From the NCBI GenBank assembly GCA_028289645.1, contig JANQOK010000021.1, forward strand, positions 1 to 48,307: 48,307 nt of DNA, written 5' to 3'. Shown here piece after piece: positions 1 through 9,649 of this stretch. Below the pieces are notes generated by a model that was given only the letters and a program-made list of their open reading frames with translations, made no database searches and was not told the origin of the DNA. Numbering within the stretch: position 1 is the stretch's first letter; the number at the start of each line of letters is the position of its first letter. This DNA is from Anderseniella sp. (GTDB lineage Bacteria > Pseudomonadota > Alphaproteobacteria > Rhizobiales > Aestuariivirgaceae). Both the position numbers and the translations under genes were made by a program.

Positions 1-1
1 C

Positions 2-238
2 AGCCACATCGTGCCGGTCATGGTCGGCGATGCGGTCAAGTGCAAGTGGATCTCCGACTGGCTGTTAGACAATGCCGGCATCTATGTGCAGCCGATCAAT
101 TATCCGACCGTCCCCAAGGGCACCGAGCGTCTGCGCTTCACGCCCAATCCATGTCACAGCCAGGCCGACATCGACCATCTGGTGACCGCTCTCAACGAGC
201 TGTGGTCGCAATGCGCTCTTGCCCGCGCGGCCGCCTAG
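2..238 (+). CDS. hemA: 5-aminolevulinate synthase, C-terminal fragment
   Basis: This is the last ~78 residues of 5-aminolevulinate synthase, the PLP enzyme that condenses glycine and succinyl-CoA in the C4 route to tetrapyrroles. The frame is open from base 2, so the gene enters from the left edge and the GTG at base 11 is not a real start. The visible part matches the ALAS C-terminus: the segments YVQPINYPTVPKG and RLRFTPNP, then a terminal helix. hemA next to bch genes is normal in purple bacterial PGCs, often just after puhE, so puh genes probably lie to the left (inference). A strong terminator follows about 90 bp downstream. Confidence 0.93.
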   Translation, partial: SHIVPVMVGDAVKCKWISDWLLDNAGIYVQPINYPTVPKGTERLRFTPNPCHSQADIDHLVTALNELWSQCALARAAA

Positions 239-330
239 CCAAATCCCTGGCTTGATTGTTCAGTTTTTGCAGGCTGACGTAGAGGATCCCCTCCTGGACT
301 GAAGGTAACTTGCATCTGCTGGACAATCCA

Positions 331-370
331 GAAACCCTGCTTCGCTCCCGGAGCAGGGTTTCTTCTTTTC
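331..370 (+). terminator. Rho-independent terminator after hemA
   Basis: A perfect 11-bp stem (GAAACCCTGCT at 331-341 pairs with AGCAGGGTTTC at 352-362) with a 10-nt loop is followed by a T-rich run. It separates hemA from the bchE promoter. Confidence 0.85.
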
Positions 371-392
371 CGGCTCGTTCCCAGTTGAATCA

Positions 393-406
393 TTGATCCA
401 TGTCAA
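393..406 (+). promoter_or_regulatory. FNR/FixK-type box upstream of bchE
   Basis: TTGATCCATGTCAA fits the FNR/FnrL/FixK consensus TTGAT-N4-ATCAA with one mismatch. It lies 52 bp before the bchE ATG. bchE encodes the oxygen-sensitive cyclase, and FNR-family control of bchE is known in purple bacteria. The same bases contain a TGTCAA half-site that could be read as half a PpsR box, but its second half is missing. Confidence 0.6.
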
Positions 407-457
407 TCACGTAACTCTTTCAAAATGTTAGATTTTTTCATCACAAGGAGGATTGCC

Positions 458-2179
458 ATGCGTATCGTACTTGTCCACCCCAACTACCACTCAGGCGGCG
501 CTGAAATTGCCGGCAACTGGCCGCCGGCCTGGGCAGCCTACCTGGCCGGATCGCTGAAATCGGCAGGTTACGATGATGTCCATTTCATCGATGCCATGAC
601 CAATAATCTCTCCGACGATGTAGTGCGCAAAAAGCTGGCAGAGCTCGCACCGGATGTGGTCGGCGTAACCGCCATTACACCATCGATCTACATGGCCGAA
701 CGGGTACTGGAGATTGCCAGCGAAGTTGTGCCGGGTGCACTGCGCATGCTGGGTGGCGTCCACGCAACCTTCATGTACCGGCAAGTCCTGTCCGAAGCGC
801 CCTGGATTGATGTCATCGTGCGTGGCGAGGGTGAAGAGATTCTGGTCGACCTGATGAACACTTTTAACACTGGCGGTTGGCCGGACAGAAGATCAAAAGT
901 GCGCGGCATCGCCTACCGTGACGGTGAGGAAATCATCGCCACCCCGGCAGCATCGACCGTAAAAGACCTGGATGGCATCAGGCCAGATTGGTCACTGCTG
1001 GAGTGGGACAAGTACATCTACATTCCCCTCAACCGGAAGGTTGCCATCCCGAACATGGCCCGCGGCTGTCCGTTCACCTGCTCGTTCTGCAGCCAGTGGA
1101 AATTCTGGCGCGATTACCGGGTACGCGATCCGCTGAAGGTTGTCGACGAGATCGAGGACCTAGTGGAAAACCACGGCGTCGGATTTTTCATCCTTGCCGA
1201 CGAGGAACCGACCATAAACCGCAAGAAGTTCATCCAGTTCTGCAACGAGCTGATCGCACGCGGCCTACCGGACAAGATCCAGTGGGGCATCAACACCCGG
1301 GTCACCGATATCATGCGCGACAAGCACCTGCTGGCGCTGTATCGCAAGGCGGGACTGGTGCATGTAAGCCTCGGCACAGAAGCAGCCGCTCAAATGAAGC
1401 TCGACCAGTTCAACAAGGAAACGACGGTCGAAAACAACAAGGAGGCCATCCGCCTACTTCGCGAGGCAGATATATTCGTCGAAGCGCAGTTCATCGTCGG
1501 CCTCGACAACGAGACAGCCGAAACCCTGGAAGAGACCTATCAGATGGCCTGGGACTGGCAACCGGATCTCGCCAACTGGGCTATGTATACGCCGTGGCCG
1601 TTCACGCCACTGTTTCAGGAATTGCGGGATCAGGTCGAGGTGTTCGACTTCTCCAAGTACAATTTCGTGACCCCGATCATGAAGCCAAAAGCGCTTACCC
1701 GCGGCGAACTGCTCGATGGCGTCATGAACAACTATCGCCGCTTCTACATGAAGAAGGCGCTGTTTCACTATCCATGGCGCGGCACCGGCTATCGCCGCCG
1801 CTACCTGCTCGGATGCCTGAAGGCATTCATCAAGGCAGGCGTGGGACGCACGTTCTACGACCTCGGCAAGGCCGGATATTGGGGCCCGCAATCGAAAGAC
1901 AAGGTGGACTTCCACTTCGATGAAACCCGCACCATAGCAGAAGCCCAGATGGCGGACTGGGAAGCGTCAGCCGATCGTTCCCGCAAGGCAAAGGAGCGCA
2001 AGCAGGCATTGCGAGCCCAAGGCAAGGCCCGGGCCAGGGAACGTGCAGGGGTCCGCGAACCAGTAATGGCCTGTGGCGGTGGAACCCGGCAGATGGAAGA
2101 CTCTGTGCAATCCGCGGGTATCACCGTCTATCCGGTCAAAGCGCCCAAGGCCACCAATCTGCCATCGAAGAATGCCTGA
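458..2179 (+). CDS. bchE: anaerobic Mg-protoporphyrin IX monomethyl ester cyclase
   Basis: BchE is a cobalamin-binding radical SAM enzyme that forms the isocyclic ring E of bacteriochlorophyll without O2. The 573-residue product opens with an HPNYHSGG segment and a B12-binding-type domain (about residues 1-140). The radical-SAM CxxxCxxC motif (CPFTCSFC) sits near residues 204-211. The long basic/Ala C-terminal tail is weakly conserved. The start is ATG 458, preceded by AAGGAG at 445-450; an in-frame ATG at 425 has no such site. bchJ overlaps the stop by 8 bases, so the two are probably co-translated. An FNR-like box lies upstream. No acsF is seen here, but one could lie outside the window. 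Confidence 0.97.
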   Translation: MRIVLVHPNYHSGGAEIAGNWPPAWAAYLAGSLKSAGYDDVHFIDAMTNNLSDDVVRKKLAELAPDVVGVTAITPSIYMAERVLEIASEVVPGALRMLGGVHATFMYRQVLSEAPWIDVIVRGEGEEILVDLMNTFNTGGWPDRRSKVRGIAYRDGEEIIATPAASTVKDLDGIRPDWSLLEWDKYIYIPLNRKVAIPNMARGCPFTCSFCSQWKFWRDYRVRDPLKVVDEIEDLVENHGVGFFILADEEPTINRKKFIQFCNELIARGLPDKIQWGINTRVTDIMRDKHLLALYRKAGLVHVSLGTEAAAQMKLDQFNKETTVENNKEAIRLLREADIFVEAQFIVGLDNETAETLEETYQMAWDWQPDLANWAMYTPWPFTPLFQELRDQVEVFDFSKYNFVTPIMKPKALTRGELLDGVMNNYRRFYMKKALFHYPWRGTGYRRRYLLGCLKAFIKAGVGRTFYDLGKAGYWGPQSKDKVDFHFDETRTIAEAQMADWEASADRSRKAKERKQALRAQGKARARERAGVREPVMACGGGTRQMEDSVQSAGITVYPVKAPKATNLPSKNA

Positions 2180-2756
2180 CGCACTCATAGGCCCGAATGC
2201 CGTCACTCAGCTTGTAGCTGCGGCCCGCGACCAGTTGGGCCCAGCATATGCCGACAGGATGCTGCGTGATGCCGGGCTTCCGCGTTACATCGTCCAACCG
2301 CCAACGAAAATGGTCCCGGAGCGAGAAGTGGCTGCACTGCACTCAGCGCTGGCCGAAACCAGTCCCCGCAAAGCAGCATTGAAAATTGCCGCCGACGCCG
2401 GTGTCCGAACGGCCGATTACCTGCTCAAGAACCGGATCCCGGTCGCCGCACGGGTTGCGCTGAAATGTCTGCCGGCAGACCTGTCGGCGCGCCTTCTGCT
2501 CAGGGCGATCTCACGCCATGCCTGGACATTTGCAGGCAGCGGCGCATTTCATTTCAACGCTCGACGGCCGGTCAGCATTTCCATATCCGGATCTCCGCTG
2601 TTTGCGGACAGGCAGGCCGCCCCCTTCGTGGACACATACTTTCGCGAAACCTTCCGGCGCCTGTTTCAGGTGCTGGTGCACTGCAACTGCACCTGTCGAG
2701 ATCACGGGAACTCACCTATGGAATCAGGCGGCACCCGTTTCGCGCTGATCTGGTAG
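2172..2756 (+). CDS. bchJ: BchJ, V4R-domain bacteriochlorophyll biosynthesis protein
   Basis: A 194-residue protein directly downstream of and overlapping bchE, with the layout of BchJ: an N-terminal GPNAVTQL helix region and a V4R-type ligand-binding domain. BchJ was first called the 4(8)-vinyl reductase, but later work points to an accessory, substrate-handling role, and a true 8-vinyl reductase gene lies at 33.4 kb here. The start (ATG 2172) is chosen because it fits translational coupling with bchE; longer in-frame starts run far back into bchE. The last ~24 residues ([12 protein letters not shown]...) look unlike the usual V4R end, where cysteines flank a short Gly/Ala loop, so the C-terminus may have diverged. 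The gene is convergent with pufC, with a terminator between them. Confidence 0.85.
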   Translation: MPDALIGPNAVTQLVAAARDQLGPAYADRMLRDAGLPRYIVQPPTKMVPEREVAALHSALAETSPRKAALKIAADAGVRTADYLLKNRIPVAARVALKCLPADLSARLLLRAISRHAWTFAGSGAFHFNARRPVSISISGSPLFADRQAAPFVDTYFRETFRRLFQVLVHCNCTCRDHGNSPMESGGTRFALIW

Positions 2757-2788
2757 CCAGGCTCCGGCAACACCTGCCTGTCGACATC

Positions 2789-2824
2789 AAAAAAAGCCGG
2801 AGAGACACAACATCTCCCCGGCTG
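2789..2824 (-). terminator. puf operon terminator
   Basis: Read on the minus strand, an AGCCGG...CCGGCT hairpin (stem about 11 bp with one mismatch, loop about 7 nt) is followed by seven T residues (A-run at 2789-2795 on the plus strand). It lies just after the pufC stop and before the convergent end of bchJ. Confidence 0.8.
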
Positions 2825-2861
2825 ACAATGACCACTTATGTAAAGACCGACCGAGGGCCGA

Positions 2862-3893
2862 CTACTGGCTTTTCGCCGCGTTCAGCTCGGTCACATAGTC
2901 CTTCAGCATGTTTGCACCGTAGAGCGGCTTGTTTGCACCTGCATGACAGGTGGCACAATTCACCTTCAGCACGTCGCCTTCCGGACCCTTGCGATTGTCC
3001 GGGAACACCGATGCAAGCGGATCAATGTAGGTCTGGTTGATCTGATTGACCATCTTGATGCCGTGCCAGGCCTTGACACGAGTGGCCGGGCTCTGGCTCC
3101 AGTCAGCAAAGTTGCGTGAGTTATGGCAGAAGGTGCAGTTAGCGCCCAGTGACTGGGACATGTGCATCATCAGCGCGTAGGTCTTCTCAGTATCCTGGAT
3201 GGACGACGTCATGGTTCCCTCCGGCAACACGGTCGTTGCCGCAACACGGATCTTGCCGTCCTTGCCGAGCAGTTCGGTGAACGGATCGTACGGCAACGAA
3301 GTCGTGCCGACTTCCTTGCTGGCCAGGTTCTGCCCCATCCTGCTGGCAGCGATCCCACCGTACTCAGGCAGTCCGGGATTGGTCGACCAGACGTTCTGCG
3401 GGACCGGTTGTCCGCGATGACAGGTGTAGCAGGTAACACCGGTTGGCTGTGCGTGCACCTCACCCCACTGGTTGTTGATGGTCTTGGTCATCTGCAGCAT
3501 GCGTCGCGCCACGATCTTGGTGTACTTGGTGTCATCGGCCAGGTTTTCGTCGCTATGGCAATAGCCGCATCCTTCTTCAGGCGACACCCATTCGGTTATC
3601 GCCAGCATCAGACGGTCAAATTCCGCCTGATCGAGATCACCGAGCACCGGGACATTTTCATAGACATCGGATGCCTTGTCGCCGGATTTCTCGGCCGGCT
3701 CCTGTGCTTCAGGAATCTCGACCGCCGCAGCATTTTTGGCAACCAGGCGCGGGTTTGAGATCAGTTCCATGCCCGTACCGCGATATCCCACCTGGGCAGT
3801 ATCCATCGGAGGGGCTTCCCAGGTCATCATCATCGGGACTGTCAGCATGATCGTCACAGCACCAAGAATGTAGCCATATACAGGGATTCTCAT
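2862..3893 (-). CDS. pufC: photosynthetic reaction centre tetraheme cytochrome c subunit
   Basis: PufC is the periplasmic cytochrome that re-reduces the special pair of the reaction centre. The 343-residue product has four CxxCH heme sites: CGYCH (109), CYTCH (155), CTFCH (253) and CATCH (313). The N-terminus is a hydrophobic membrane-anchor helix (residues ~5-24) without a lipobox cysteine, so the subunit is probably held by an uncleaved helix rather than a lipid anchor. An acidic, Pro/Glu-rich linker (60-80) precedes the first heme region. It is the last gene of the puf operon, 12 bp after pufM, and a terminator follows. Confidence 0.97.
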   Translation of the reverse strand: MRIPVYGYILGAVTIMLTVPMMMTWEAPPMDTAQVGYRGTGMELISNPRLVAKNAAAVEIPEAQEPAEKSGDKASDVYENVPVLGDLDQAEFDRLMLAITEWVSPEEGCGYCHSDENLADDTKYTKIVARRMLQMTKTINNQWGEVHAQPTGVTCYTCHRGQPVPQNVWSTNPGLPEYGGIAASRMGQNLASKEVGTTSLPYDPFTELLGKDGKIRVAATTVLPEGTMTSSIQDTEKTYALMMHMSQSLGANCTFCHNSRNFADWSQSPATRVKAWHGIKMVNQINQTYIDPLASVFPDNRKGPEGDVLKVNCATCHAGANKPLYGANMLKDYVTELNAAKSQ

Positions 3894-3905
3894 GGTTTCT
3901 CTCCC

Positions 3906-4871
3906 TTATTGGGCGGCCGGGTCGACAACCCCGGGCCACATGTCTGGATACATTGGGACAAGGCCGTGCTTCTGCCCCCACAGGTACCAATTGTCGACAA
4001 CGGTACCGGTCAACAGAATGCCGATCCCACCGGTCAGCGGCGTGAGAATGGCGAACCACCATGCCCAGCGGTGTACCGACTCCATGGTCGCGTTGAACCC
4101 CATGGTCCAGCGCCAGAACAAGGCGGCCCGTTCGCTGGCTGTACCGCGATCGGTTATCTGCTCCAGTTCGCGATCACCACCCAGGTGGCTGACCGACAGG
4201 ATGGTTGCGGCGTGCATCGCAAACAGCAACACCGAGCCATACAGGAACACGATCGAGAGCATGTGGAACGGGTTGTAGAATAGATTGCCGTAGCGCAGGG
4301 AGAATGCCTGCACCCAGTCCAGATGCGAGAAGATGCCGAACGGGATAGCTTCAGACCAGCTGCCCATCAGCAATGGACGGATGAAGCCAACGACCAGGAA
4401 CAGCCATATGGCAGCAGCAAACGCCCAGCAGACATGCAGTCCCATGCCGAGCTGGCGCGCACGTGAGTACATACGCACCCACCACAGCAGCACCGATGCG
4501 GTCAGGAAACCACCGGCAATCACCCACCAGCCGCCGTCATTCAGCGGTGGCACGATCTTGAAGCCTTGTTCCGGGCTGGGAGGATCCAGCGACAACCAGA
4601 AAAGTTGCCGGATGAACTCAATCGGATCCCAATTGACCGATGCCCACATATTGAGGCCAATGATCTCGAAAGCAATGAATCCGAAGATCAGGGACAGCAA
4701 GCCGGTCCAGCCGAGATAAATCGGTCCGATCTGCGCATTGCCTATCTTGCCAGCAAGATAGCTGAAGAAAGGCGTCCCATCACGCGGCCAGGCATTATTG
4801 TCGGCCGGAACACCGGTTTCCAGTTCGCCTCGAACCTGAACGCGGGTCAGAATGTTTTGATATTCAGCCAT
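3906..4871 (-). CDS. pufM: photosynthetic reaction centre subunit M
   Basis: PufM is one of the two five-helix core subunits holding bacteriochlorophyll, bacteriopheophytin, quinones and the non-heme iron. The 321-residue product begins [15 protein letters not shown], the usual PufM opening. The AMHAATILS segment contains a conserved His. The start is ATG 4871; ATG 4874 directly before it is an equally possible start. A longer reading uses TTG 4892 inside the pufL stop and is unlikely. GGAAAGGG serves as the ribosome binding site. The gene lies 17 bp after pufL in the puf operon. Confidence 0.97.
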   Translation of the reverse strand: MAEYQNILTRVQVRGELETGVPADNNAWPRDGTPFFSYLAGKIGNAQIGPIYLGWTGLLSLIFGFIAFEIIGLNMWASVNWDPIEFIRQLFWLSLDPPSPEQGFKIVPPLNDGGWWVIAGGFLTASVLLWWVRMYSRARQLGMGLHVCWAFAAAIWLFLVVGFIRPLLMGSWSEAIPFGIFSHLDWVQAFSLRYGNLFYNPFHMLSIVFLYGSVLLFAMHAATILSVSHLGGDRELEQITDRGTASERAALFWRWTMGFNATMESVHRWAWWFAILTPLTGGIGILLTGTVVDNWYLWGQKHGLVPMYPDMWPGVVDPAAQ

Positions 4872-4888
4872 CATTTTTCCCTTTCCGC

Positions 4889-5713
4889 TCAAATCCAGAT
4901 CGGCAGGTTAAGCCACCAATCCCACCATTCGGGCCAACCGCGAGACCAGAACGGCCCGCTTATGATGATGCACACGGCACTCCAGAAGACGGCGGAGATC
5001 GCCAGGAAAAAACCGAGACGGTGAATGCCGAGCGTGCCGATCGAATAGCCGATGGTGTCCCGGAAAAAAGTGTCTTCATATTCCGGCGTGCGCATCGTCT
5101 TGCCTTTGCCGGGATTGGCGGCAGACAGGATCAGGCCACCATGCAGCGCCAGCGCCAGCACCGTCGTGAAGAACAGCGTGACCGCTATCATGTGTGCCGG
5201 ATTGTAATGGAAGTGAAGGTACTGGTAGCCAACATTGGATACCCAGTCGAGATGAGACATGATTCCATAAGGAAACGCGTGGCCCCATGCGCCCAGCAGA
5301 AGGGGCCGGATGATCTCCAGTGACACATAGGCCAGGATTGCGAAACTGAAGGCAAACGGCACATGGTAGCCAATCCCCAGTTTACGGCAAATCTCAACCT
5401 CCCGCAGCGCCCAGGATACAAATGCACCGGTCGCGCAGATCGTGATAATTTGCCACAATCCCCCCTTCAAGAGAGGCGCAAATGCCAATCCATAACTCAG
5501 GTCCGGCGGCGCAATGCTGATCTGCCAGATGTTCCAGGTCGGTCCCTGGCTGGCCGCAAAAATGATCAAAGCGGTACCAAGGAAAGTAAAGAACACGGTA
5601 GTTACACCGAACAGGCCGACATAGAACGGTCCGACCCAGAAGTCGAACATGTCTCCTCCCAGCAATGTGCCGCCACGGACGCGATATTTTCTTTCAAAAC
5701 TAAGCATTGCCAT
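4889..5713 (-). CDS. pufL: photosynthetic reaction centre subunit L
   Basis: PufL pairs with PufM to form the reaction centre core. The 274-residue product starts [15 protein letters not shown] and continues with the conserved [11 protein letters not shown] segment. The transmembrane helices and the [15 protein letters not shown] region are as expected. The start is ATG 5713; the frame stays open upstream into the pufA-pufL hairpin, but those residues do not resemble PufL. The gene follows pufA after about 114 bp containing a stable stem-loop. Confidence 0.97.
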   Translation of the reverse strand: MAMLSFERKYRVRGGTLLGGDMFDFWVGPFYVGLFGVTTVFFTFLGTALIIFAASQGPTWNIWQISIAPPDLSYGLAFAPLLKGGLWQIITICATGAFVSWALREVEICRKLGIGYHVPFAFSFAILAYVSLEIIRPLLLGAWGHAFPYGIMSHLDWVSNVGYQYLHFHYNPAHMIAVTLFFTTVLALALHGGLILSAANPGKGKTMRTPEYEDTFFRDTIGYSIGTLGIHRLGFFLAISAVFWSAVCIIISGPFWSRGWPEWWDWWLNLPIWI

Positions 5714-5769
5714 GATCTTGATCTCCGGCAGAAAGCTTGTTACTGCCCAAAAAATTGAGCGTTGATGTA

Positions 5770-5809
5770 GCGGGCGGCCAGCCACAAGCGGCATGAGAGC
5801 GCCGCCCGC
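5770..5809 (-). other. pufA-pufL intercistronic stem-loop
   Basis: A perfect 9-bp GC stem (GCGGGCGGC at 5770-5778 with GCCGCCCGC at 5801-5809) encloses a 22-nt loop that can itself pair. Its position between pufA and pufL matches the hairpin known in Rhodobacter, which protects the pufBA mRNA from 3' decay and gives an excess of LH1 over reaction-centre transcripts. The function here is inferred by position. Confidence 0.75.
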
Positions 5810-5827
5810 CACTGTTGGTGTCCGAAC

Positions 5828-5983
5828 TCAGTTTGAGCTCGTTTCTATTGGAGCATTCAGCCAACTGCCGTAACGAGGAGTGCTGAGCTGAATGAAGTGA
5901 TTCAGCAGCACCATCGAAAAGGCAAATGCGAGAACGCCTATCAGCGCGCGACGTGCGTCGAACAGAAGCCAGATTTTCCACAT
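5828..5983 (-). CDS. pufA: light-harvesting 1 (B875) alpha polypeptide
   Basis: A short gene of 51 residues. The product begins MWKIWLLFDARRAL, the classic LH1-alpha N-terminus, followed by one membrane helix with the bacteriochlorophyll-ligating His at residue 29 (VLLNHFIQLST). The C-terminal YGSWLNAP contains the conserved Trp that tunes the pigment. TAGGAGG lies before ATG 5983. It sits 32 bp after pufB and before the stabilising hairpin. Confidence 0.96.
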   Translation of the reverse strand: MWKIWLLFDARRALIGVLAFAFSMVLLNHFIQLSTPRYGSWLNAPIETSSN

Positions 5984-6015
5984 GATCTTTTCCTCCTAGA
6001 TGTAGGTCCGGTTCA

Positions 6016-6165
6016 TCAGAACCACGGACGCCATAGCCAGATCAGGATGTGAGCAACCAACGTCAGTGCGACGAAGCCCATGAATCCCTGCATAAAGACC
6101 CGGTGGAACTCTTGAGCCTCTGCGTGAGTGAGCCCAGACGGCGTTCCGCTTTGGTTTTCAGGCAT
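6016..6165 (-). CDS. pufB: light-harvesting 1 (B875) beta polypeptide
   Basis: A 49-residue LH1-beta subunit. It shows the expected layout: a polar N-terminus with SGLTHAEAQEFHRVF, one membrane helix with the bacteriochlorophyll-binding His at residue 39 (LVAHILIW), and the terminal WRPWF. His21 is the second conserved histidine. The start ATG 6165 has a GGAGGG site upstream. The gene precedes pufA in the normal B-A order. No second alpha/beta (LH2) pair was seen in the window. Confidence 0.96.
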   Translation of the reverse strand: MPENQSGTPSGLTHAEAQEFHRVFMQGFMGFVALTLVAHILIWLWRPWF

Positions 6166-6307
6166 GATATGCCCTCCACTGGTTGGCCATACGGCCAGTT
6201 ACCACGCGCACCCTGCGTGGCGAGGGTTTGCCTTCCTTCCAGCTCTTAGGCCTTCAGTTGGCATTTCCACCGGCAACACCGGAAGAAATCTGGGAGCCGA
6301 GCCGCGT

Positions 6308-6535
6308 TCACATGAACGCGAACGGAACCGAGTTGCTGGCAGCGATCCGCGCTTCCGCTATCACCGAACTGGCTTGCCCGGTCGGATCGAGGTTCGGCCG
6401 CCACCGTCTTGGAATGATCCGGTGCGCCACCGCCGCCATCAGGAAAAACACAAACGCAACGCCGTAAATGATGTTGAAGTCGACAGCATCACGAACCGAG
6501 CCACTCATTCTTCTTCCTTGAACATCAACGCTCAT
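6308..6535 (-). CDS. pufQ: PufQ-like small membrane protein
   Basis: A 75-residue ORF between bchZ and pufB, the position of pufQ in purple bacteria. PufQ is a small membrane protein that influences bacteriochlorophyll supply during antenna and reaction-centre assembly. The product has one hydrophobic helix (IIYGVAFVFFLMAAVAH), a basic patch after it (RIIPRRWRP) and a C-terminal amphipathic stretch (AEARIAASNSVPFAFM). Two starts are plausible: ATG 6535 (GAGGAG site) and ATG 6508 (AAGGAAG site, giving 66 residues). Identification rests on position and topology because PufQ sequences diverge strongly. About 140 bp of apparently non-coding leader separates it from pufB. Confidence 0.62.
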   Translation of the reverse strand: MSVDVQGRRMSGSVRDAVDFNIIYGVAFVFFLMAAVAHRIIPRRWRPNLDPTGQASSVIAEARIAASNSVPFAFM

Positions 6536-6582
6536 CAGTTCTTCTCCTCAGTTTGGAAAGCCTGACATTTCGAGACATATCG

Positions 6583-8034
6583 TCATGCCGCCCTCCTCAA
6601 ATTCTCTGCCGTGGCCGCAACTAGCTCCGGCGTCACCAGCGCTTTGCCCTTGCGTCGCGCCGCCTGCTCCGCGGCATCGCGAAGACGCTTTGCAGCCGAA
6701 ATCCTCACCAGTACCGGCTGGGCTTCGACCAGCCTGTCGAGTTCAAGCCGGGCCTCGTCGTCCCAGGCCATCTGACCCTCGAGTTTCGTCGGAGTTGCCT
6801 CGACCTTGTCCAGGTCACCGGCCAGCGGCAGGATGTTGAACAGTGCATCAAACAGCGCATTGCAAACCTCCTGCACCAGGTAGGTCGCACCCGAATAGCC
6901 CATGAACGGCGTGCCGGTATGGCGGCGGATCACGGCGCCCGGGAACGAGGCCGGCACATACATGGCGCGGCACCCGGCCTCGGCCATGTACATGCGCTCG
7001 TTGTAGCTGCCGAACATGACCAGCGGCGGGGTGTTCCGGATGGCGTCCTGAACGACGTCGTTGTCCGGCTTCACGCCTGCTCTGCGGGCATAGGCGAAGC
7101 TGCACGGCAGGCCCATTTCCTCCTCGAGGAAATTGCGCACGCCGCGGGTATAGGTTTCGTTGGCGACAATGGCGAAGCTCGCTGTGCCGAAAAAATCCTG
7201 GGTGACCGAGCGCCACAGATCCCACAGCGGCTTAATAGTGGTGTGCTTCTCACGCTCGATGAATGGTTCCGGATCCAGCTCAAGCAACTCGCCCAGCTTA
7301 CGCAGGAACTTGGTCGTTGAATGCAGCCCGATCGGCGCCTGCAGGTACGGCTTGCCAAGCCCTTCGCACAGCGCACGCCCGAACTCACGGTACATGCAGA
7401 TGTTGACATCGGCATCAACCAGCCTCGGCACGTCGGCGAGATGGCTGCCAAGCGGGAACACCAGATTGACCTCGGCCCCGATGCCCTCCACCAGCCGGCG
7501 GATTTCTGCCAGGTCGGACGGCATGTTGAAGGTGCCGTAGCACGGCCCGATGATGTTGACCTTCGGCGGATCGGCTTCCTTGCGCTTCTTCGCCTTTGGC
7601 ATCCTGCCCTTCTTCAGGCCGAACTCCTGCCACAGCCACAGCATGGCCCGGTTGCCGGACTGCCACTGGTCTTCATCGATTGTGCGCGGCAGGAAGCGCT
7701 TGATACTGGTGCCTTCCGGTGTCACCCCGCCGCCGATCATTTCGGCAATGGACCCGGTGACCACAACACTGGGCAAACCGGGATCGAGCGTAGCGTGGGC
7801 CCGCTTCATGGCGCTTTCGGTACCGTGCTGGCCCAGTTCTTCCTCGGCCAGGCCGGTCACGACGATCGGCAGTTCATGCGGCGGTAGCGCGTCGGTGTAG
7901 TGCAATACCGCCGTCACCGGCAGATTTTCGCAACCCACTGGTCCATCAATGATGACTTGCAGTCCCTTGACAGCGGCAAATGCGTAGACCGCACCCCAGT
8001 ATCCGCCTGCCCTGTCGAGATCGGCGATCAGCAT
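6583..8034 (-). CDS. bchZ: chlorophyllide a reductase subunit BchZ
   Basis: BchZ is one half of the catalytic (nitrogenase MoFe-like) BchY-BchZ tetramer, which reduces the C7-C8 bond of chlorophyllide a to bacteriochlorin. The 483-residue product opens [18 protein letters not shown] and keeps the [10 protein letters not shown] cysteine region (~35) and the [11 protein letters not shown] loop. The [20 protein letters not shown] region near the end is typical of the family. It overlaps the bchY stop by 7 bases and leads into pufQ, so the chlorophyllide reductase genes run into the puf genes as in the classical superoperon. Confidence 0.97.
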   Translation of the reverse strand: MLIADLDRAGGYWGAVYAFAAVKGLQVIIDGPVGCENLPVTAVLHYTDALPPHELPIVVTGLAEEELGQHGTESAMKRAHATLDPGLPSVVVTGSIAEMIGGGVTPEGTSIKRFLPRTIDEDQWQSGNRAMLWLWQEFGLKKGRMPKAKKRKEADPPKVNIIGPCYGTFNMPSDLAEIRRLVEGIGAEVNLVFPLGSHLADVPRLVDADVNICMYREFGRALCEGLGKPYLQAPIGLHSTTKFLRKLGELLELDPEPFIEREKHTTIKPLWDLWRSVTQDFFGTASFAIVANETYTRGVRNFLEEEMGLPCSFAYARRAGVKPDNDVVQDAIRNTPPLVMFGSYNERMYMAEAGCRAMYVPASFPGAVIRRHTGTPFMGYSGATYLVQEVCNALFDALFNILPLAGDLDKVEATPTKLEGQMAWDDEARLELDRLVEAQPVLVRISAAKRLRDAAEQAARRKGKALVTPELVAATAENLRRAA

Positions 8035-9641
8035 CCGATGGCCCCCTCTACAGCTTTGTCCGGCTTCAACTGGCGCTCATACTTCTTGCGGAACTCGGCC
8101 CGGTCCGTCGGCACGTCTTCCCAGATGCCGGCCGCGTGGTCGGTGCCGACGCCTTCAAAGAACTGGGTGAGCTCGTCGAAACGGTGCTTGTTGGCAAGCG
8201 CGGCGTTGATCACCTGCACAAGCGAGCCTGCACCGGCGGCTCCCATCAGCGGACGCGCAGATATCAGGTTGGTGAAATACAGCGCCGGGATGGCATGCTG
8301 TTTGGCTTCCTGGACCAATGGCGTGGTGCCGATAGCCAAGTCGGGCCGCGCATCGCGCATACCGGCGAGGTCCTGCTCTAGCGATGCGCGGTATTGCACA
8401 TGACAACCACGCGCTTCCAGCCATTCACGGTCTGCTTCCGACCATTGCGAACGCGCGCACGCGGTACCGACATAAGGCACCTTGGCACCGGCCTCGCTGA
8501 GCAGACGTGCAACCAGAAGTTCGGAACCCTCATAGCCGGACACGGTGATAGTGCCGTCAATGGAGACACCGCCAAGGGCGGCCTTGATGCCAGGCAGCGC
8601 TTTCTGCTTGGCCGCTGTAATGTCGGCTTCCGGGATATTGCACACACCACCAATGGCTTCCAGCCAGGCCGCGGTGCCTTCATAGCCCACCGGCGCCGAG
8701 CCCGTAATCGGCCGGCCCGCGGCTTCAAACTCCCGGAACGAAGCGGCATAGAACGGATGGATGGCGGCAACGGCCGCACAGTTGAGCGCCTGGTACAGTT
8801 CGCGCCATTCCCGTGTCGGCACCACCGGGCCGGCCGCCAGCCCAAGCGGTTCGAGCAGCTGGCCGAGCGTGATCGGATCGACCGGGAACATCTCGCCGGT
8901 GAACGTGACTGTTGGCCGGCCGCCGGAACTGTCGGAACGCGGTGCCGCGACCGGGCCCTGCTCGGCTTCCTCGCGGGCATATTTCAGCATCGCGCCGGCC
9001 AGTACGTCCTTGGCTTCCGCATGGGTCGGGATGCCGAACCCCGGCACGTCGATGCCGACAATGCGCACCCCGTTAATCTCTTTCGGCAACAGCCGCAATG
9101 GCACACCCGATGCGCTTGGAACGCACAGATTGGTCACCACCACGGCGTCGTATTTTTCCGGATCCGCCATCTGATGCACCGCATCGCGGATGTCTTCGAA
9201 CAGCTTGCCGGTGACCAGTGTTTCGGAATTGAACGGTACATAGCCGACGGTACGTTTTGCGCCGTAGAAGTGGGATGTGAAAGTCAGGCCGTAGACGCAG
9301 CAGGCAGATCCGGACAGCACGGTTGCGGTGCGCCGCATGCGCAGGCCGACGCGCAGCGACCCGAAGGCAGGACACATACTCTGCGGCTGGTCATGCGGGC
9401 CTGCGGGATAATCTTTTGCATACTGATCGAGAATGTCGGACTGACCAGCCAGTTTGGCTGCCGTCAGCATTTCATCCTTGCCGGCATGACACCCGTCGGC
9501 GCCGGCATCGGTTGGCGGTGCGGAACAACCCAACCCGCCGGGTTCCGCCGCATCACTCAGCGTCGGTGTGGCAGCAACGTCATCGTAGGCCACCTCAGTC
9601 GTGGCGCTTTCGATCTGCCTGCTGTCAATCGCCTTGTTCAT
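8028..9641 (-). CDS. bchY: chlorophyllide a reductase subunit BchY
   Basis: Partner of BchZ in the dark-operative chlorophyllide a oxidoreductase. The 537-residue product has a poorly conserved, Ala/Asp-rich N-terminal ~75 residues and then the conserved core with the cysteines [17 protein letters not shown] and NLCVPSASG, which provide ligands for the subunit-bridging Fe-S cluster. The [13 protein letters not shown] segment lies in the C-terminal half. ATG 9641 lies 8 bp after the bchX stop. The opposite strand is open for 423 codons here, a GC-rich shadow only. Confidence 0.97.
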   Translation of the reverse strand: MNKAIDSRQIESATTEVAYDDVAATPTLSDAAEPGGLGCSAPPTDAGADGCHAGKDEMLTAAKLAGQSDILDQYAKDYPAGPHDQPQSMCPAFGSLRVGLRMRRTATVLSGSACCVYGLTFTSHFYGAKRTVGYVPFNSETLVTGKLFEDIRDAVHQMADPEKYDAVVVTNLCVPSASGVPLRLLPKEINGVRIVGIDVPGFGIPTHAEAKDVLAGAMLKYAREEAEQGPVAAPRSDSSGGRPTVTFTGEMFPVDPITLGQLLEPLGLAAGPVVPTREWRELYQALNCAAVAAIHPFYAASFREFEAAGRPITGSAPVGYEGTAAWLEAIGGVCNIPEADITAAKQKALPGIKAALGGVSIDGTITVSGYEGSELLVARLLSEAGAKVPYVGTACARSQWSEADREWLEARGCHVQYRASLEQDLAGMRDARPDLAIGTTPLVQEAKQHAIPALYFTNLISARPLMGAAGAGSLVQVINAALANKHRFDELTQFFEGVGTDHAAGIWEDVPTDRAEFRKKYERQLKPDKAVEGAIGC

Positions 9642-9649
9642 CTACCTGC

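Noticed and set aside
401-418. PpsR-type site upstream of bchE
   Set aside because: Only the left TGTCAA half matches; the right half is TCT instead of ACA, and the bases are better explained by the FNR box.
988-1923. 311-codon plus-strand ORF within bchE
   Set aside because: Different frame of bchE; residues are Arg/Pro/His-rich as in GC-rich shadow frames, with no domain.
2172-2756. BchJ as the main 8-vinyl reductase
   Set aside because: A BciA-type 8-vinyl reductase is present at 33.4-34.5 kb and later literature does not support the original BchJ assignment.
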